From JAXHUH01 sp034211175 (GTDB taxonomy: Bacteria; Actinomycetota; Acidimicrobiia; Acidimicrobiales; CAIXPF01), in the NCBI GenBank assembly GCA_034211175.1, contig JAXHUH010000249.1, forward strand, positions 1-33,905: a DNA stretch of 33,905 nt, in the 5' to 3' direction. Positions within the stretch are counted from its first letter, which is position 1; each line of letters opens with the position of its first letter. Below are positions 30,551-33,905 of this stretch, piece by piece. Both the position numbers and the translations under genes were made by a program. Below the pieces are notes generated by a model. The model was not told the DNA's origin. It ran no database searches and saw only the letters and a program-made list of their open reading frames with translations.

Positions 30551-30684
30551 AGGGCCGTACGCGGCGTTCGCGGCTGCTGGCGCCCCATCCCCGGCGCCGA
30601 CGGCGTGGATTGCGAGCCGGGCTCGCCGGGTTCCGGCTCTGTGCGACCCAGGCGAACACATCCGATGAGGACCGGGGCCGGCCG

Positions 30685-32133
30685 GTGAGCGGCCGCTACG
30701 ACCTGGTCGTGGTCGGCGGGGGGACGGCGGCGCTGGTCGCGTCGCTCGGTGTCGCCGGGCTCGGTGGACGGGCGGCCGTCGTTGCGGATGGGCCGCTCGG
30801 CGGCGACTGCCTGTGGACCGGATGCGTGCCGTCGAAGACGCTGCTCGCCGCCGCGGGTGTCGTCCACGCGATGCGCACCGCCGATCGCCACGGGCTGATG
30901 CCGGTCGACCCCGAGGTCGACCTCGCCCGGGTGATGGCGCAGGTGCGGGCCGCGCAGGCGGTGATCGAGCCCCACGACTCGCCCGAGCGGCTCCGGGCCG
31001 AGGGGGTCGAGGTCATCGAGGCACGGGGCCGCTTCGCCGGACCCGGCGTGGCGGTCGCCGGCGACCGCGAGCTGCGCTTCCGGGCCGCACTGATCGCCAC
31101 CGGCTCCCGGCCGGTCGTGCCGCCGATCCCGGGCCTGGCAGCCGCCGACCCGCTCACCAGCGAGACCGTCTGGGAGCTCGACGAGCTCCCGGCGCGGCTC
31201 GTCGTGATCGGCGGCGGGCCGGTCGGCTGTGAGCTCGGCCAGGCGTTCGCCCGGCTCGGGTCCCGGGTCACGATCGTCGAGGTCGCGCCGACGCTGCTCG
31301 CCGGGGCCGGCCCCGGCGTAGGAGAGCTGCTGGCCGAGCGCCTGCGCGGCGAGGGCGTCGACGTGGCGACCGCCACCCACGTCACCTCCGTCCGCGGTCA
31401 CGAGCCGGTGACGGTCGAGCTGACCGGTTCCGACGTCGCCACGTCGGCGGTGACGGCCGACCGCATCCTCGTCGCCACCGGTCGGCGACCGAACACCGCC
31501 GACCTGGGCCTCGACCTTGTCGGCGTCGAGACCGGCGACGACGGCCGGGTCCTCGTCGACGATCGACTGCGCACCTCGGGCGATCGGATCTTCGCGGCCG
31601 GCGACGTCACGGCCCTGATGCCGTTCACCCACGTCGCCGCCCACCACGCCCGGCTCGTGGTCACCAACGCCATGTTCCGCACCCGACGGACCGTCGATCA
31701 CGACGCCATCCCGTGGGCCGTGTTCACCGACCCCGAGGTCGCCCGGGTCGGGCTCGACGCCACCGCCGCCCGGCAGCGTTGGGGCGACGACGCGATCGTG
31801 CAACGGTTCGACCACGCCGGTCTCGACCGGGCCATCACCGCCGGCGACCCGGCCGGGTGGTCCGAGCTGGTCGCCGACCCGAAGCGGCGCCTGGTCGGCG
31901 CAACCGTCGTCGGAGCGGCGGCGGGGGAGTCGATCGCCGAGCTCGCCGCCTGGATGACGGCCGGGGCGAAGGTCGACCGGATCTCGACCACGGTCCACGC
32001 CTACCCGACCTTCGCCGAGGGCCCGAGCCGGGCCGCCGACGACGTGCTCCGGGGCGTCTACCTGAGCCCGACCGTCCGACGGCTCACCACCCCGCTCCTG
32101 GCCGCCCTCCGCCACCTCGACCGCCCCCGCTGA
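30685..32133 (+). CDS. NAD(P)/FAD disulfide oxidoreductase (mercuric-reductase-like), His-Glu intact
   Basis: 482 residues. FAD motif GGGTAA (11-16), redox Cys42/Cys47 in GGDCLWTGCVPSKT, NAD motif LVVIGGGPVGCELGQAFARLG, and second FAD site IFAAGDVTALMPFTHVAAHHA. The C-terminal domain has VHAYPTFAE, which keeps the His-Glu pair that the other copy in the window lacks. No N-terminal HMA domain and no C-terminal Cys pair, so not a true mercuric reductase. It may be a dihydrolipoamide-dehydrogenase-like enzyme or another disulfide or thiol reductase. Start GTG 30685 leaves four residues before the first strand; the frame upstream to 30610 is unlikely. Confidence 0.87.
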   Translation: MSGRYDLVVVGGGTAALVASLGVAGLGGRAAVVADGPLGGDCLWTGCVPSKTLLAAAGVVHAMRTADRHGLMPVDPEVDLARVMAQVRAAQAVIEPHDSPERLRAEGVEVIEARGRFAGPGVAVAGDRELRFRAALIATGSRPVVPPIPGLAAADPLTSETVWELDELPARLVVIGGGPVGCELGQAFARLGSRVTIVEVAPTLLAGAGPGVGELLAERLRGEGVDVATATHVTSVRGHEPVTVELTGSDVATSAVTADRILVATGRRPNTADLGLDLVGVETGDDGRVLVDDRLRTSGDRIFAAGDVTALMPFTHVAAHHARLVVTNAMFRTRRTVDHDAIPWAVFTDPEVARVGLDATAARQRWGDDAIVQRFDHAGLDRAITAGDPAGWSELVADPKRRLVGATVVGAAAGESIAELAAWMTAGAKVDRISTTVHAYPTFAEGPSRAADDVLRGVYLSPTVRRLTTPLLAALRHLDRPR

Positions 32134-32358
32134 CCCGGGCCGGCGTCACCCCGGTCGCCCGGCCGCGGGCGAGCCGCCGGCGGAGCCGTGATCGTCACTC
32201 CGAACACGATCCTGCATGCACTGACGACCACCGGTGGTCGTTCGTACGGGCAAGATCGGGCGGGGGCGAGAGGCGTGGTCGGCCGCGAATCGGGGAACGG
32301 CCTCGCGACGCGAGGGCACGGTTCGGGGCGGGCCGAGGGGGCGTCGTAGCCTCGCCCG

Positions 32359-33042
32359 ATGGCCGCCCCCGATGCCGTGCTCTGGGATCTCGACGGGACC
32401 CTCATCGACTCCGAGCCGTACTGGATCGCCGGCGAGCAGGCGCTCGCCGGCCACTACGGGGTCGATTGGACCCACGAGGACGCGCTCGGCGTCGTCGGGA
32501 TGGCGCTCCTCGATGCCGCCGCCGTGCTCCACGGCGCCGGCATCCCGCTGGAGCCGCCGAAGATCGTCGAGCTCATGGTCGACCACGTGGTCGAGAAGCT
32601 CGGCGAGGAGGTGCCGTGGCGCCCGGGTGCCCGTGAGCTGCTGGGTGCCCTGGGGGCGGCCGGCATCCCGTGTGCGCTGGTCACGATGTCGTACCGGTCG
32701 ATCGCCGACCGGGTCGCGTCGTCGCTGCCTGCGGGGACGTTCGCCACGATCGTCGCCGGTGACGAGGTCCAGCGGGGCAAGCCCGACCCCGAGCCGTACC
32801 TGGTCGCGGCCGGCCGCCTCGGCGTCGACATCGAGCGGTGCCTGATCGTGGAGGACTCCCGCACCGGCCTGGCGTCGGCCGAGGCGTCGGGCGCCCGCGT
32901 GCTCGCGGTGCCGGCCCACGTCGAGATCCCGCCCGCGCCGGGCCGCAGCCGCCTCCCCACGCTCGAGGGTGTGACGATCGCCGACCTGGGCCGCATCGCC
33001 GCGGGCGAGACCGTCGACCAGCTCGCTGTCGCCGCGACCTGA
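32359..33042 (+). CDS. HAD-superfamily hydrolase (beta-phosphoglucomutase-like phosphatase)
   Basis: 227 residues. Motif I is LWDLDGTLIDSEP (nucleophile Asp10, acid Asp12), motif II CALVTMS, motif III the Lys in GKPDPEPY, motif IV VEDSRTGLASAEASGARVLAV. A four-helix cap lies between motifs I and II, as in the beta-phosphoglucomutase/sugar-phosphatase group. The likely substrate is a small phosphate ester. It converges with the CDP-alcohol enzyme. The 225-base gap upstream shows no further gene. Confidence 0.92.
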   Translation: MAAPDAVLWDLDGTLIDSEPYWIAGEQALAGHYGVDWTHEDALGVVGMALLDAAAVLHGAGIPLEPPKIVELMVDHVVEKLGEEVPWRPGARELLGALGAAGIPCALVTMSYRSIADRVASSLPAGTFATIVAGDEVQRGKPDPEPYLVAAGRLGVDIERCLIVEDSRTGLASAEASGARVLAVPAHVEIPPAPGRSRLPTLEGVTIADLGRIAAGETVDQLAVAAT

Positions 33043-33052
33043 CCGACCCGGC

Positions 33053-33673
33053 TCAGCCCCCGGTGGCGCGCAGCGCCCGGCTCCCGAGCCACACCCGCTG
33101 CGCGGCGGTGACGGCCACGATCGCGGCCCACACCCAGAGGATGCCGGCGGCGTGACTCGGCCACAGGCAGACCGCCACGTAGGCCAGGATCGTCTCGGTC
33201 CCCTCGGCGAGGCCGGTGCCGAACTGCAGTGAGCGCTCGTCGCCCCCGGTGAGCCGCCGCCGCTCGGCGATCGACGAGAAGGCCAGGAACGCGCACGCGT
33301 TGACGTAGTAGGCGGCGAGTGTGGCGACCGCCGCGAGCCGGGCGTCGGGCAGCTCGACGGCGACGCCGACCACGAACGCGGCGTAGACGGTGAAGTCGGC
33401 GGTGATGTCCCAGTAGCCGCCGAGCTCGTCACCGTGCCCTGCTGGGTCGCGCCTCCGGGCGACGACGCCGTCCAACCCGTCGAACACCCGGGAGACGAGC
33501 CAGGCCGCGAGCGCGAACCGCCACCGTCCAACGCCCGCCGCCACCGCCGCGCCGAGCCCGACGGCCAGCCCCGCCAGTGTCAGCCCACCGGGCCGCACGT
33601 GGGTGCCGGCCACGATCGCCGCCAGGCGGTCGAGTGCGGGCACGGTGATCCGCCGAAGGGGCCGATCGAGCAT
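33053..33673 (-). CDS. CDP-alcohol phosphatidyltransferase family membrane enzyme
   Basis: 206 residues with about five or six membrane segments. The family signature is Asp65-Gly-Leu-Asp68-Gly-Val-Val-Ala-Arg73, then a Gly-Gly-Tyr-Trp-Asp89-x3-Asp93 end, giving the two-metal site that transfers a phosphatidyl or phospho-alcohol group from a CDP-alcohol. The spacing between the halves (RRDPAGHGDEL) is slightly longer than in many members. It would make or modify a phospholipid head group, but the acceptor is not predictable. ATG 33673 is the only usual start in this stretch; the frame stays open further upstream without a start codon. Confidence 0.88.
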   Translation of the reverse strand: MLDRPLRRITVPALDRLAAIVAGTHVRPGGLTLAGLAVGLGAAVAAGVGRWRFALAAWLVSRVFDGLDGVVARRRDPAGHGDELGGYWDITADFTVYAAFVVGVAVELPDARLAAVATLAAYYVNACAFLAFSSIAERRRLTGGDERSLQFGTGLAEGTETILAYVAVCLWPSHAAGILWVWAAIVAVTAAQRVWLGSRALRATGG

Positions 33674-33729
33674 CCCGGACGTCCCTCCCGGTGAGGTCGC
33701 TGATGCTGGTCGGGCCGCTGGTGCCCCGA

Positions 33730-33751
33730 CCGTGCGAGCATGCTCGCACGG
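33730..33751. promoter_or_regulatory. 22-bp perfect palindrome
   Basis: CCGTGCGAGCA (33730-33740) and TGCTCGCACGG (33741-33751) are exact reverse complements without spacer, 57 bases upstream of the CDP-alcohol enzyme start. It may be an operator or a hairpin; no regulator gene is adjacent. Confidence 0.5.
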
Positions 33752-33799
33752 CGGCGGTGGTCGTCGGCCGATCCCCGCCGGCCGGCTCCGGGCCCTGGT

Positions 33800-33813
33800 G
33801 GGGGGGGGGGGGG
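33800..33813. repeat. Run of 14 G residues
   Basis: An uninterrupted G14 tract, the longest homopolymer in the window, sits in the unresolved end region. Length is prone to slippage in the cell and to sequencing miscounts. Confidence 0.9.
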
Positions 33814-33905
33814 TTGAAGCGGGACGGCTCGGGAGTGCTCCACCGCAGGGGGAACCGCCCGGGACGGCGGACCACGGCCTCGACGTCGACGGTCACCGTC
33901 CGGAG

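Larger units (their letters stand above)
33674..33905 (-). other. Window-end region, no confident gene; possible partial ORF
   Basis: A minus-strand frame enters from the window edge (VTVDVEAVVRRPGRFPLRWSTPEPSRFN, GTG at 33896 possible) and runs into the G14 tract, after which all frames are proline/arginine-rich and unconvincing. It may be a gene end or start with a miscounted homopolymer. I see no recognisable domain. Confidence 0.25.

Noticed and set aside
24211..32133. Mercury-resistance operon
   Set aside because: Both flavoenzymes lack the HMA domain and C-terminal Cys pair of mercuric reductase, and no mer regulator or transporter is present.
1..33905. tRNA/rRNA genes, CRISPR arrays, prophage or complete insertion sequences
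   Set aside because: I saw no tRNA T-loop-like segments in a cloverleaf setting, no spaced repeat arrays, and no transposase, integrase or phage structural sequence.

Overview
The window is about 34 kb of very GC-rich, densely coded DNA in which third codon positions are nearly all G or C. It has many GTG starts, many 4-base gene overlaps (ATGA/GTGA) and lipoproteins of the AAC-Gly-Asp-rich type. With an F420-type reductase and several apparently leaderless genes, this points to a high-GC actinomycete, perhaps an Acidimicrobiia-like lineage. That placement is inference. I see no rRNA, tRNA, CRISPR array, complete IS element or phage gene. No gene-free stretch exceeds 300 bases.

Layout. 1-2.9 kb: a small KDHGPSV-type protein (cut by the window edge), a PspC-domain protein, a TetR regulator with two matching palindromic operators, a conserved protein of unknown function and an F420-type nitroreductase. 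3-5.2 kb: an amidohydrolase and a two-gene rhodanese operon behind a perfect CsoR/CstR-like palindrome. 5.4-10.7 kb: a xylulokinase-like sugar kinase, a large unknown protein, a universal stress protein, a membrane-anchored unknown and an APH-type kinase. 10.7-18.6 kb: the most coherent block, a polyol uptake and oxidation module. A DeoR regulator and a mannitol/arabinitol-type dehydrogenase diverge from a complete ABC sugar importer (lipoprotein, two permeases, ATPase) followed by an SDR dehydrogenase. The kinase at 5.4 kb could complete the route from polyol through ketose to ketose phosphate.

18.6-22.7 kb: an ArsR-type regulator behind a 26-bp perfect palindrome and lacking a normal start codon, a disrupted glyoxalase-fold gene, a GNAT acetyltransferase, a tiny membrane protein, an intact VOC protein, a DUF72 protein and a VapBC-like toxin-antitoxin pair. 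22.7-28 kb: a DUF3179 protein, a disulfide oxidoreductase, a cupredoxin lipoprotein, a dienelactone-hydrolase-like protein and a nitrilase-superfamily amidohydrolase. 28-29.8 kb: a thioesterase and enoyl-CoA isomerase/hydratase operon divergent from a TetR regulator. 29.9-33.9 kb: a second VapBC-like pair, a second disulfide oxidoreductase, a HAD phosphatase and a CDP-alcohol phosphatidyltransferase, ending in a region with a 22-bp palindrome and a run of 14 G.

Most genes belong to known families. The points that stand out are regulatory: several clean operators sit on promoters, and several genes appear to start directly at the transcription start. The main oddities are the ArsR gene with no usual start codon and a possible overlapping leader peptide, the glyoxalase gene broken by an inverted-repeat-bounded segment, and a 33-codon ORF bridging two ABC transporter genes. 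I did not find a clearly new defence or biosynthetic system.
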